This document shows, in pieces, positions 22,866 to 34,380 of a stretch of DNA of 64,000 nucleotides. This DNA is from Mesorhabditis belari (Eukaryota > Nematoda > Chromadorea > Rhabditida > Rhabditidae). The DNA is taken from the NCBI GenBank assembly GCA_958450365.1, contig CAUEEP010000937.1, positions 1,550,501-1,614,500 of the forward strand, given 5' to 3'. How positions within the stretch are numbered: the stretch's first letter is position 1; each line of letters begins with the position of its first letter. The notes below the pieces were generated by a model that was not told where the DNA came from, did no database searches, and saw only the letters and a list, made by a program, of their open reading frames with translations. The position numbers were made by a program, and so were the translations under genes.

Positions 22866-24590
22866 GATTTGGAATAGATTGATTTGAAAGTGATTGATTT
22901 GAAAGTGATTGATTTGGAATAGATTGATTTGAAAGATGGATTTGAAATTGAAATTTTAACACTGTTGGCGTAGGTTTGAAATCTGACGCATCCATAAGAG
23001 ATCCCGTTTTCTTGGAAAAGAGAAAAAGAAACGAAACTAGTTCCATTGAAGAAAAGGATTTCAATGTAAAAAATGTAATCAATGTGTCAATAAGCAATAA
23101 AAAACCTTTAAAATCGTGAAATTTCAGTAGAATCGTAAAATCGTAAAATGGAATCGATTGAAAACGAGAGATCAATAATATCAAACAATTGGTAGAGTTC
23201 AAATTGGTAGAGGTAAAATTGAATGAGTTGAAAAGGGGATCGGTGTGGATGACATGATAGATGATGACAGTCTCATTTTGGATTGAAAAGGGAGAAGGGG
23301 AAAGGTAGGGAACCTCATTTTTCTGCCCTTGAGCCTCTTCACCCAACCCATCGCTGGTCAGCTGAACTTTTTAGCCACATAACGTCTTTTGTTAAAGTTC
23401 TGTGGCATTGAGAAGACTTGGGAATTTCAAAAGCGATGCTAGATGAGATGAGAAAGATGAGAAAAGAGAATCAGCTTCAGCTAAAAGTCAGCTTCAGCTA
23501 AAAGATCAGCTAAAATTGTCAGCTGTCAGCTGTCAGCTAAAAGCTAATGTCAGCTGATTACTTTTTATCTAACAATAAGATATTCAAGGCTTTAGTGGAT
23601 GTACTTTGTGCTTAAGAGACTTAGACTTAGATCTTTTCTGGTGCACTCCTTGATTTCTCATCCGAGTTGAAGCCCCGTTCCTTATGCTTCCTTCTGATAC
23701 AATGGTTAGCGTGAATTCCCGAACTGGAAAGAATCCTGCCAGTTACGGAATGACTCCAAACTGGAAAGAGTCTTGCCAGTCTTGCCAGTTGAGAGTTAGG
23801 GAATTCACAGAGAACCTTAAGCTTAAACAATTCACAGACCTTAAGCTTAAGTCACAGACCTTAAGCTTAGGCAATTAAAATTTAGACCTTATCTTTAGAC
23901 CTTATCTTTAGACCTTAACAACTTAGATCAGCATCCAGCACCAGCATCAGACCAGAGCTTCATCCAGCAGGCTCACAATCAGCTTTTTACCCAAATTCAG
24001 TCACTTCAAAAGCTATTTTCTTCTAAAGCTGATTCAAATTGATCCCTCTAAACCAGTTGATCGTTTTAAAACACGAAAGTCTATGTTCTAGAAATGATTT
24101 TCTGGTTTAATTACTGTTATGCAAAAGAAAACCATAATACTAGCACAAAGTAGTCATTTGAAAGGATAAGAACTAGATAACTTTGACTGGGATCTCTCTT
24201 GAGACTATTAGATTGAGTACCAAGTCTTGCAAGGTTATTAGAATTTACTTTTCTCGATGAATAAGTGGAATAAGTGAAACAGTAACGACTACGCGACTGT
24301 ATGCGATTAATCAACCGCCTGAGTTACGGTTTGCTCTATCAGAAAGCTCTATTGTTTCCCAGCAAAATCATTTTTTAGAAATTTTTCTTTAGAAATTAAG
24401 AAAAGCTTTCATTTCTCAGCTTTTTAATAAACGAATCTAGTGGCTAAAAATAATTTTTGATTCTCTACAACTTTTCCATTGACACCAAAATGGGTTTCTT
24501 TTGAAGAAAGTGCTCAAACTGTCACATATGACAATAGGTCGCAGTTTTCAATTCATCAACCCAATCTTTCTCAGAAAAAAGTAAACTAGG
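22866..24590. other. Intergenic, no gene seen
   Basis: AT-rich. It includes short repeats (GATTTGAAAGTGATT near 22885, AGACCTTATCTTT near 23885) and, at 24456-24575, a half copy of the 14590-14960 fold-back followed by a mariner-type end CAGTTTTCAATTCATCAACC. Confidence 0.4.
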
Positions 24591-24596
24591 TCAAAA

Positions 24597-25322
24597 TAGA
24601 AACTAGATCTAGAACTAGATCTAGAACTAGATCTAAAACTAGATCTAGAACCAGATCTAGAACCAGATCTAGAACTAGATCTAGAACCAGACCTAGAACT
24701 AGATCTAGAACTAGATCTAAAACTAGATCTAGAGAAGATCTAGAACCAGATCTAGAACTAGATCTAGAACTAGATCTAGAACTAGATCTAAAACTAGATC
24801 TAGAACCAGATCTAGAACCAGACCTAGAACTAGATCTAGAACTAGATCTAAAACTAGATCTAGAACTAGATCTAAAACTAGATCTAGAACTAGATCTAGA
24901 ACCAGATCTAGAACTAGATCTAGAACCAGACCTAGAACTAGATCTAGAACTAGATCTAAAACTAGATCTAGAGAAGATCTAGAACCAGATCTAGAACTAG
25001 ATCTAGAACTAGATCTAGAACTAGATCTAAAACTAGATCTAGAACCAGATCTAGAACCAGACCTAGAACTAGATCTAGAACTAGATCTAAAACTAGATCT
25101 AGAACTAGATCTAAAACTAGATCTAGAACCAGATCTAGAACCAGACCTAGAACTAGATCTAGAACTAGATCTAAAACTAGATCTAGAACTAGATCTAAAA
25201 CTAGATCTAGAACCAGATCTAGAACTAGATCTAGAACTAGATCTAGAACTAGATCTAGAACTAGATCTAGAACTAGATCTAAAACTAGATCTAGAACCAG
25301 ATCTAGAACTAGATCTAGTTAC
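24597..25322. repeat. 12-bp minisatellite GAACTAGATCTA with higher-order structure
   Basis: About 60 copies of GAAC(T/C)AGA(T/C)CTA or AAAACTAGATCTA. Each has the palindrome CTAGATCTAG. A rare variant with GAGAAGATCT occurs at about 24731 and again 240 bp later at about 24971, so a 20-monomer block has been duplicated. Confidence 0.95.
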
Positions 25323-26112
25323 AAATAGACTAGATTTACATTGATAGGCTGACTGTTACATAAGCTGACTGTTTCAGAAGCTGACATCTTCATAAGCTGA
25401 CAGTGAACATTGAAAAAATGGCCAAGCATCAGTTGAATTCAAGCAAAGCAATAAAACCTAGTATAGTTCGAAAATTCAAATAGTACTGTAATTCAGATAG
25501 TACTGTAATTCAGGCAGTACAGTAATTTAGGCAGTACTGTAATTTAGGCAGTACTGTTTTCTAGATAAAATGATCTCATTGATGTTTCTGAATCAAATAG
25601 ATATCAAATAGATTTCAAATAGATCCATCAACTCGGATCAAGAGTAAATATTGTACAGGATCGAGTGTGTGTCTAGAAAAGAGCTTTGATGAAACGAAAA
25701 TAAGAAAATCATGAGTGTGCTCCAGAAAAAAATTTTGGAAGTGGGCAAGCCAAATTACAGGTGGACGGGGGGCAAATGCCTACTTGTCCTCTCCAAAATT
25801 TGGCAAATGCTCCTTCCCCTTCCCCCTGGGTACAAGCCTGCTGTACCCAAATTTTAAACCTTTCTGGTGCATTGGATTCTTTATTGTCTTCCAATTGAGT
25901 GCTCCAGAAGTTAGCAAAGCAGTTGGCAAAGCAGTTTTTAGTTAACAAAGCAAGAAAAAGAGGAAGAGAAGTGGAAAAAGTGGAAAAAAATGATTCAATA
26001 AGATATTGATGATATTAATGATTTCGATTTTTGATTAATTTCGAAATTCGTTAGGGATAAAGAAAACCTCATTGTGAAACCCAAAAGTTTATAAAGACAT
26101 GGTCTAGACATG
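25323..26112. other. Intergenic, no gene seen
   Basis: AT-rich sequence with a short AATTCAGGCAGTACTGT-type repeat near 25480-25560. No coding exon. Confidence 0.35.
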
Positions 26113-26483
26113 GACACTACAAATTACAAACGTAAACTACAAACGTAAACTATAACGTAAAGTACAAACGCTTCTAACTTGCTTCAAATCTGTTGGATTA
26201 TGATGATCTATAGCTTAAAAAATAGAGAATTTCAAGGGCTTTTGAATGGATTAAAGAATATCTAAAAATATTGGTGCTAAAGAAAGTTACAGTGGTTTGT
26301 AGTAGTCGCATAGTCAAAGCAATCGAGTCAGACTACAATGCATTGTAACTTTCTTTAGAACTGTTATTTTTGGATGTGCTTTAATCCATTCGAAAGCTCT
26401 TGAGTTTCTCTATTTGTTGAGCTATAGATCATGTCAATCCGATAGATTTGAAGAAAGTTAGAGGAGTTTGTAGTGTGACTGTA
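26113..26483. mobile_element. Fold-back element
   Basis: Arms: the left has CTTCTAACTTGCTTCAAATC then AAAGAAAGTTACAGTGGTTT. The right has the complementary TTGTAACTTTCTTTAGAAC and TTTGAAGAAAGTTAGAGGAG. The centre is near 26315-26330. Arms are about 80% matched, so it is older than the hairpin at 28835. Confidence 0.75.
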
Positions 26484-27589
26484 GAATATTTTTGTACAGT
26501 TGACAGTACAGTAGAGTACAATAGTTTTGTACAGTTGATAGTACAGTACAGTACAATATAGTGCCCATATCCGCTTCTGCGACCGTTTATTATATTAAAT
26601 GTGGTCTAGAAGGTATAAAGTATTGCGGGCTGAAGAACTTTCATCAATGAATCCTCATTCCGCATTCCCCATTCCTCGATTCCTTCCTTATTCCTCGATT
26701 CATCAATCTTCAGCTACAGTAAAAGCTCAGCTAAGTAATCAAAGTCAGAAAAAAAAGGGAACAAGGAAATTGCCTAGGGACAAGATCAATAGAATTACCC
26801 GAACGCAAAAAAAGGGTTCCAATTTGTCGGTGATGAAAAGATGGGGGAATCAAAAACGTTTTGGACGGATGGAAAGACGATGAAAGAGGAAAAAACGAGA
26901 TCACATCAATTGTGATCAAGTGGGGAATAGACCCCCGCCCCATCAAGCAATCCCCATCTATCACCTCGATCCACTCCCTCGATCCATGCCCAATCTTTGT
27001 CTTTCTTTCTTCCTTCCTTTCTTTCTCTTCTTTCTTCCTTCCTCTTCTTTCCCTCTCTTCTTTCTCTTCTTTCTCTTCTTTCTCTTCTTTCTCTTCTACC
27101 CTTTTACTCACTCCTTGCTATCCCCGTTCTTATACTTGAATGGTTCATTTATTTAATTTCATTCCATATCATTTGATTTAGTTTCATATCATTAAATGGT
27201 TAGATCAAACTTTCTAGATAATCAAATCAGATCAGATTCTAGACAGTTAATCAAAGAATCAAAAATGATTCCATGATTCCATGATTAGATCCATTTTTTT
27301 TTATTTTATTTAATTTTTTATTAGATCCTTAAAATCCAATTCTAGATCAATCAAATCAGATCAGATTCTAAAATAGTTTAAATAAAAGTTTTAAAATTAT
27401 GTGTTTTTCAAGATACTCAACCTTACCTAAAACACCAATTGATAAGTTTAACCAGCACAACAACCAAATTAGTGAAGAAAACCGATTCATGAAATCATAG
27501 ACTGCAAAAAGCATGTAAAAACTATAGACAACCTTATAATATACTGATGATTGCTTAGATTAAGACAATCAAAGTCCATCACTAACATT
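26484..27589. other. Intergenic with polypyrimidine tract
   Basis: A TTTCTTCTTTCTCTTC-rich tract at 26998-27105 is a strong purine/pyrimidine strand asymmetry and a potential triplex-former. Otherwise AT-rich with no exon recognised. Confidence 0.4.
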
Positions 27590-27755
27590 TGAATAGCTCA
27601 ACTCCTGCTCAACTCCTGAATAGCTCAACTCCTGTTCCACTCCTGAATAGCTCAATTCCTGCTGCCTCTTGAATAGCTGAACTCCTGCTCCACTCCTGAA
27701 TAGCTCAACTCCAGCGCAACTCCAGCTCAACTCCTGAATAGCTCAACTCCTGCTC
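27590..27755. repeat. ~20-bp degenerate repeat GAATAGCTCAACTCCTGCTC
   Basis: About eight imperfect copies. Confidence 0.8.
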
Positions 27756-28159
27756 ATCTCATTCATATTTTTAGCTATCTGCATCTGAATCTATTATATT
27801 TGAAAGTTTTAGTTTTAAACTAGAGAAAGAATGAGAAATCGGTAATCGTTTTAAAAGTAAAAAGCTCAAAACTGCGAGATTTCCTCAGCAAAGATCAGAA
27901 ATGAAATAAAAAGTGAATTCTTTTCAGCAATTGAAGAAAAGGAACATATTTGTTGTTTCATCGTGTCCACTCTCTCCACTTTTCAGCGCCAATCTCCGGT
28001 TACAATGTACACATCAACTTTTGGCGGATCATTAATTTTTAATCTTCATTGGATGAATTTTTAAGAACATCACCTGATGCTCATTGGATCAATTTTTAAG
28101 AACATCACCAATGCTAAGGAAAGGCAAGAAGTAACCCTTTCAAAACAACCATCTTTAGA

Positions 28160-28560
28160 GAATCTCATTAGGAATCCAGTGCAGTTTTTAGTTTTACAAA
28201 TGAAAGATTTTGCAAAAGAGCTGCGGAAGGAATTGAACCTGAGCAAAGGAAGCTCAACCGGGTCTTGACACAAGCCCCTTATCCACTACGCCACCAGAGG
28301 ACCTTGGTGATTGGCTTGTGGACGCTAGATATGCCAAAATCTCTATCAAATCATGTTTTTACCCTCGAGACCCTTTGGCATGTCTATTTGAGGCGTCCAC
28401 ACACTAGGTTTCAAAGTGCCCTAGTGGCGTAGTGGCGAAGAGGGTTGTGTCAAGATCGAGCCGGGCACCCTTCTGCCCGGGTTCGGTTCCTTTTGCAGCT
28501 TCTTTTGCAAAATCTTGTATTTGTAAAGCTATTATTTGTAAAACGAAAACTGCATGGGAT
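28160..28560. mobile_element. Fold-back element with tRNA-like genes in both arms
   Basis: The left arm contains, on the minus strand, TGGCGTAGTGGATAAGG (A-box type) and CAGGTTCAATTCC (B-box type). The right arm (+) carries the matching TGGCGTAGTGGCGAAG and GGGTTCGGTTCC at 28416-28495. Flanking AGTTTTACAAATGAAAGATT and the complementary AATCTTGTATTTGTAAAGCT mark the arms. The centre near 28330-28365 is non-repeated. Pol III promoter boxes survive but the sequences do not fold as clean tRNAs. Confidence 0.72.
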
Positions 28561-28834
28561 TCCCCATGCATCGGATTCCCCGGATTCTCTACAATTCTCT
28601 ACATTCTCAAGGTGGATTTGAAAGACTGAGTTCTCTCTCTAGAAAGTTTTGAAAAGATCGATTTTGGCGACTATTTTGGGATCATTTCATCGGAAAAGCG
28701 TACTTTTTGCTTTCACGTAAACACGGGCTTTCTGGCACGCTGCCGAAATCGGTTTCCTGGTTCAATTGCCCACGAGAAGCCCACGAGAATTGTCAAAAAG
28801 CTGCTAGAATTGTCAAAACTAAACAAACAAAACT

Positions 28835-28965
28835 AACGAGTTTTTCTCGACACTGGTTTATGCTACAATGCGCGCTTAGGTATCAAAAAATAGCCCTGAA
28901 TTTCAGCTATTTTTTGATACCTAAGCGCACATTGTAGCATAAACCAGTGTCGAGCAAAACTCGTT
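28835..28965. mobile_element. Near-perfect 131-bp hairpin
   Basis: AACGAGTTTTTCTCGACACT ... to AAATAGC and GCTATTTTTTGATACC ... AACTCGTT form arms of about 60 bp with one or two mismatches and a short loop near 28897-28907. This could be a young MITE or a source of hairpin RNA. The sequence alone does not decide. Confidence 0.85.
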
Positions 28966-28984
28966 CAAAGCTAGACTACGCAAC

Positions 28985-29052
28985 GCTTGTGGGGCATTGT
29001 GGGGCCTTGTGGGGCATTGTGGGGCATTGTGGGGCCTTGTGGGGCATTGTGG
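28985..29052. repeat. 10-bp array GGGGCATTGT inside a dispersed repeat
   Basis: Seven or so copies (some GGGGCCTTGT) between CGCAACGCTTGT and TGAGGCACCATCATTGT. The related reverse-complement copy at 4285-4350 has the same flanks without the array. Confidence 0.85.
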
Positions 29053-29100
29053 GCTTGAGGCACCATCATTGTGGGGGTGGGGTACTATTACAGTATTTAC

Positions 29101-29834
29101 GGTAGCTGAAAATCTGTTCAGGTTTTATAAATGTTTCAAATTTTCTAGTTAATTTTACATTTCTTAGCTTTTTAAGCCTTTAAAGAAAGCTTTTTTAGCC
29201 TTAAAAAAGGCTTTAAGCCTTTAAAAAAAGGCTTTTTAACTTTTTTTTAAACTTCTACTTAATGATTCAAGTGTGCAATGCTCAAAAAGTGCTTTCAATG
29301 CTTTCAAAATCGCTTTTACTATAACGTTTTTCGATAAATACTTGGTTTAAATTGGGGTAGACATAAAGAAAGAATAAAAGAAAAGAAAGAATAAAAGAAA
29401 AGGAAAAAACCTCCAAAAATTCTCATTCATTTTGTTGAAGGATTTTGGAGCGCTGAAAATCGCTATAATTAGGCTTCCGTCGACCGGATGTCCGATTGTA
29501 TTTGAAAAGAAAAAAAAGGAAAATGTTTGCGAAAGATTTTCTCATGCTGTTTGAAAAGTTTTTGACATGGAAAGTTGCATGGAAGTTTTCAGAAATTGGG
29601 GAAATTGTCCGAAAATTCTCTTGTGAACAAAGCTGCATTGATATGCTCGAAATGAATTCTTTCAAGCGTTTGATTACACCTCAATTAGATTGAGTAAGAC
29701 AGGAAAACTAAGGAATTTAGGAAAACAAATAATACGCGTTGGGTGTAACAATTTATTGCATTCGATAAGTAATAGGCAATCAATCAGTAAGACATTCTCC
29801 ATTTTTATCGATGACTTCTTCCTATCTTCGACGC
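29101..29834. other. Intergenic, no gene seen
   Basis: AT-rich. It contains AAGCCTTTAAAAA-type short inverted runs near 29170-29240. Overlapping open frames on both strands at 29420-29690 have no recognisable family. Confidence 0.3.
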
Positions 29835-30152
29835 AGTTCTTGTCCAGTTCTTGTTCTTGTCCAGTTCTGCTCCAGTTCTTGTTCTTCTCCAGTTCTTGTC
29901 CAGTTCTTGTCCAGTTCTTGTCCAGTTCTTGTCCAGTTCTTGTCCAGTTCTTGTCCAGTTCATGTTCTTGCCCAGTTCTTGTCCAGTTCTTGTCCAGTTC
30001 TTGTCCAGTTCTTGTCCAGTTCATGTTCTTGCCCAGTTCTTGTCCAGTTCTTGTCCAGTTCTTCTCCAGTTCTTGTCCAGTTCTTGTCCAGTTCTTGTCC
30101 AATTCTTCTCCAGTTTTTCTCCAGTTCTTCTCCAGTTCTTCTCCAGTTCAAG
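29835..30152. repeat. 11-bp minisatellite TTCTTGTCCAG
   Basis: About 29 copies with TTCATGTTCTTGCCCAG interruptions near 29960 and 30020, spaced about 60 bp apart, suggesting block duplication. Confidence 0.93.
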
Positions 30153-30696
30153 TCCTTGATTCCATCAAAATCTTTTGGAAAGATTGGGGATTTTTGGAGC
30201 CAAAATATTTGAAGATTCAAATTTGGGCTAATTTCCAATTCATCCATTAGGTAAATGCATAAGAAATGCGGATTTCAACATTTTCATAAATTTCCAACGA
30301 TAGAAACCTGATATCGATAAATTATTTGACTATTTGAAACTATAAACTATTTGAAAGTTGTAAATCTCCTCTACAAAATAGCCTAAAACGTGTTTCAATT
30401 GATCGAACGATTGAAGAAATTTCTCGGACGAAATGCGAGTGACCAAAAAAGGAATCGAGTCACTTTAGGGACAAGTTTAGTGTGCTCAAAATAGAGTCAA
30501 AAACCCACTTTTACAAGGGTTCGCTTTTGACTATATAGTGGAAAATGACGGCCCTAAAATATCATTGAAAAATATCATTCAAAATAATTAAGAGTTGGGA
30601 TGATTTCATGGGAAAACTTTGTTTTTACTGTTTTTGCAATAATTTTTCCTTTCTGTGAAAAAGCTGGTTTTTTTTTTTGACAATTTTGAGGTTTTT
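30153..30696. other. Intergenic, no gene seen
   Basis: AT-rich; nothing recognised. Confidence 0.3.
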
Positions 30697-30962
30697 ATCT
30701 TTGTTGATGAGCTTTTGACTAGTTCTTTGACAAACTTTGATCGTTAAATCATTATCGTTCAAATGTTCAATCAATTTTGCTTTTAAATTGTTCCATTTCA
30801 AAGCTAAAGTTAAAGTTTTTAAAGGCATTGAAAGGCGTGTTTCATTGAAAGCTTATTTCATAGAAAGTTTTGCTTTTTTAAGTATAAAGAAAAAAAATGG
30901 TACTGTGACTGTTGTGTACTGTGAGTACTGTACTGTGAGTATTGTGAGTACTGTGAGTTAAA
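30697..30962. repeat. Copy 1 of a recent duplication plus TACTGTGAG array
   Basis: The segment 30697-30881 appears identical to 39465-39649. In both places it is followed by a TACTGTGAG array (30897-30962 here) and then TTAAAAGGGTACGGTAATTT. A third locus (37611-37740) has the array and the following segment only. Confidence 0.85.
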
Positions 30963-31240
30963 AGGGTACGGTAATTTAGGTATTGCTTTATCGAAATTTC
31001 TGTAAATGCATTTCCGTTAGACTTTTTTAATCAATTCATATATAGTTATCCTTTCTTTTTTTAAAACTTCAATTTTGGGATTTTTCTTTATTGAAAAATA
31101 GGCGCATCAAAAAAAGACTAGATTCAACAAATTACTTAGCATTTTTGCACATTTCACATCAAGACGTTCACTTGAATTTTTTATGAATCTTTTTGCATCT
31201 TACTTTTCTTTACGACAATAATTTTATAATTTTTAGAAAA

Positions 31241-32330
31241 TGGCACAAGGAATCAAGCTTTCTAACCAAGAAAAAGGCCAAATCGACACGCTGATCCGGG
31301 AGAGTCAAACCGCTCAATCGTCAAGCAAATCAAGAGAACACTTTCTGTTATGAACAATTTTTGGAAGGATTGGATATGGCACAAAGAAGCACACTAACTA
31401 CAGAAAGAAGCTGAACGATCGAGATTCGACTCGCTTGAGTTCGACATATCGACAATACAATCCACGGGAAGTCGATTAATGATGCCAGGGAGGAGCTAAA
31501 GCTTGATGTTTTTAAGTCAACTGTCTGGCGAGCTCTTCAATCGTTCAGGATTAGTTGGAGAAGTGCAAATCGTTCAGGATAAGTTGCAGAAGCAGCCCGC
31601 ATTGAAACAAGAGTACAAGGATGGTCGCTTAGCTTTTGCTCAAGCCCAAATAGCCAAGGATTAGACGAGAGTGATCTTTAGCGACGAAAGAAATGGAAGA
31701 AATGGAACCTTGGTGGTCCCGATGGATGCACGCACTACTGGAGAGTTCTAGAAAAGGATCTACAAAAGGATCCGATTTATTTTGAGACAAGATACTTTGG
31801 AGGAGGATGTGCTGCGTTTTATCCCGACGGACAAGTCAATCTTCAGTTCATTTCTAATCGAATGACTACTCAGGATTACAAGGATGTTTTGGAAACCAGC
31901 TTGCTTTTTTTGGTTCAGAAATTTTGGTTCAGAATCTCCAAGTTTTGGTTCAGAATCTCCAAGTAAATTACAAATTCCAGTAGAACAATGCTAGCATTTA
32001 CAAAGCCAATCAGCAATGGATGACGATGAAGCAATGGATGACGATGAAGCAATGGATGACGATGAAGCAATGGATGACGATGAAGCAATGGATGACGATA
32101 AAGCAATGGATGACGTCTAATGGAGTGGTTTGGATGGATTGTCCAAGTCGATGGCCAAGGCTCAACCAAATTGTGAACCTCTGGGGGCATCTTGGTTCGA
32201 GAAGTTTACAAAAACCGACGGCTGTTTTCATCTGTTGCTGATCTTAAAGTCGTTATTCAGCTCGCTTGAAACAATTTCGATTCAAACTTCTTGCAAAACC
32301 TCGTTTCTTCAATGCTAAATCGCATTTTTC
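31241..32330 (+). pseudogene. Tc1-like transposase relic with internal array
   Basis: Starts MAQGIKLSNQEKGQIDTLIR (Tc1-type N-terminal helix-turn-helix region). It continues, through frameshifts and stops, with DVFKSTVWRALQSFRISWRS, DPIYFETRYFGGGCAAFYPD, VNLQFISNRMTTQDYKDVLE, and ends with CPSRWPRLNQIVNLWGHLG, which corresponds to the family's SPDLNPIENLWG block. The third acidic catalytic residue is replaced (WPR instead of SPD). An 18-bp array (32023-32118) interrupts the region before this block. No inverted ends were located. Clearly inactive. Confidence 0.85.
32023..32118. repeat. 18-bp array GCAATGGATGACGATGAA
   Basis: About five copies lying within the Tc1-like relic. The array is in register with nothing functional and expands a short stretch of the old transposase or its insertion. 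Confidence 0.9.
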
Positions 32331-33066
32331 ATCAGAATCAGAATAACCGCATCAATCAATCAGAATAACCGCATCAATCAATCAGAATAACCCATTATTG
32401 ATAATGTTTTCTTTGGAGGGATTCATGGTCTTGATGCCCGCCATCAGCTAGTTTTCTCTTTACCTTTTTAATAAAATATTTACTTTTACTTAGATCAATT
32501 AGATAAAAAACCAATACAGATCGTATTAATGTGAAAGGTATTGTATATTGTTTTGAATAGAAATCAGTATCAATGTTCAATCATCAATCAGCATCAATGC
32601 TTTCTCCTGAATTATTTCATTCATCAAACCATCAAACCATTAAACCATCAAATAAAACATCAAATAATCAAATGCATCAAACCACAGCACAGCAACAGAT
32701 CATTCTTTGATTTCCACAGCAACAGATCATTCTTTTTTTCTATTTTTCTTTCGATGAATACCAGATTTTGGAATGGTTTGAGGGATTTTTCCGGTAGAAA
32801 GCCATTAGTTCTTCCTTTTAACCGTCTGGTAATTAATCCAAGTTTTATCAGATGCCAAAATCGAAGCCTAAAAACCATGAGCATTTATGGAGCAAAAAAG
32901 AGCTGACGTTTTGTTTTGTTGTTTTGTTGTTTTGTCGTCTTGAGTCGTGCAGCGAACCAGCGAACAGACGGACTTGAGTCTCTGTGGAATTTTCCATAGC
33001 TAATTTTCCCCCGATTTGGTTCAAATGGTTGTCGATTGTCTTCGGATCAACATCGCAAGTCGTGAG
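32331..33066. other. Intergenic, no gene seen
   Basis: AT-rich with short ATCAATCAGAATAACC repeats near 32340-32390 and a CATCAAACCATTAAACC-type repeat near 32620. No exon recognised. Confidence 0.35.
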
Positions 33067-33690
33067 CTGAAGTCAATGAAGGGATTGAAATCAATGAAGG
33101 GATTGAAGTCAATGAAGGAGCTGAAGTCGATGAAGGGATTGAAGTCAATGAAGGGATTGAAGTCAATGAAGGGATTGAAGTCAATGAAGGGATTGAAGTC
33201 AATGAAGGAGCTGAAGTCGATGAAGGGATTGAAGTCAATGAAGGGATTGAAGTCAATGAAGGGATTGAAGTCAATGAAGGGATTGAAGTCAATGAAGGAG
33301 CTGAAGTCAATGAAGGGATTGAAGTCAATGAAGGAGCTGAAGTCGATGAAGGGGTTGAAGTCAATGAAGGAGTTGAAGTCAATGAAGGGGTTGAAGTCAA
33401 TGAAGGAGCTGAAGTCGATGAAGGGATTGAAGTCAATGAAGGGATTGAAGTCAATGAAGGAGCTGAAGTCAATGAAGGGATTGAAGTCAATGAAGGAGCT
33501 GAAGTCGATGAAGGGGTTGAAGTCAATGAAGGAGTTGAAGTCAATGAAGGGGTTGAAGTCAATGAAGGAGCTGAAGTCGATGAAGGGATTGAAGTCAATG
33601 AAGGGATTGAAGTCAATGAAGGAGTTGAAGTCAATGAAGGGATTGAAGTCAATGAAGGAGTTGAAGTCAATGAAGGGGTTGAAGTCAATT
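33067..33690. repeat. 18-bp minisatellite AAGTCAATGAAGGGATTG, about 35 copies
   Basis: Three monomer types (GGGATTG, GGAGCTG/GGAGTTG, GGGGTTG) alternate in blocks, giving higher-order units. The period is a codon multiple, so open frames run through it on both strands (repeating GLKSMK). No start context, signal or unique flanking domain supports a protein. Confidence 0.95.
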
Positions 33691-34189
33691 TCAATTGCTA
33701 CAATTCCCCGAAGACAATTCCCCGAAGACAATTCCCCGAAGACAAAACGGGCATTATTTTTCTCCTCAACCTATTACTTCAAAATTGGGTAACTAAACGA
33801 GAACATTAAAACAAAGAGAACAAAACATATAAACAACAATTAACATATGTATAATTTAACATCAAAAATCAGCCACGAGAAGAAACTGCATTACATTTAC
33901 AAACATTTACATTTACATTACATTTAGAGTGTGTTCCTCTTAAGAAATAATGCAAAATGGGAAACGAGTGCACTTAAAATGAACTGAATATTTTACGAAT
34001 TGTAGAAGATATTTAAGATATTCAGTTGATTCAGTTGAGTTGGGTTACTGTAGCTTTGGATGACTGTAGCTTGAGATTACTGTAGCTTGCTTATGCTTTA
34101 GATTACTGTAGCTTGGTATCAGGGTTGCTTGACGGTGATAGCCATTGAGCAAAGTGGATAGCAATTGTAAACTTTCAAAGGAAACGGCA
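33691..34189. other. Intergenic, no gene seen
   Basis: AT-rich, with short TTACATTTACA and TTACTGTAGCTTG repeats (the latter also near 40790-40870). Confidence 0.35.
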
Positions 34190-34380
34190 GGGTTGGGTTA
34201 CTGCTGAGAAGGAGGTCCCCCAGAGCCCCCACCAGAAGAAGTACGTGTTGTCGGTTTGGTGGGATCTCAAAGGATATTGGGAACTCCTTGACAATAAGCA
34301 GATTGAAAACATCATTCCGGGAAGGGGTCGAACGCAAAGAAGCGGGCAGAAACGGACCGGTATCTGCAAGAAATAATGAA
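34190..34380 (+). pseudogene. Mariner transposase fragment
   Basis: The frame reads TAEKEVPQSPHQKKYVLSVW, then WDLKGYWELLDNKQIENIIP, matching the mariner region around the first catalytic aspartate (VWWDxKG). The remainder of the catalytic domain is absent. Only a fragment. Confidence 0.8.

Noticed and set aside
24597..25322. CRISPR-like appearance of regularly spaced repeats
   Set aside because: Units are contiguous with no unique spacers. The genome is eukaryotic, and the same holds for every other array in the window.
26731..27139. Open frames on both strands rich in E/K or S/F
   Set aside because: They come from the polypyrimidine tract TTTCTTCTTTCTC; low-complexity sequence.
33016..33792. 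258-codon open frame with GLKSMK repeats, plus long minus-strand frames
   Set aside because: 18-bp minisatellite in a gene desert. It is open on both strands at once, and no unique domain, signal or splice context is present.
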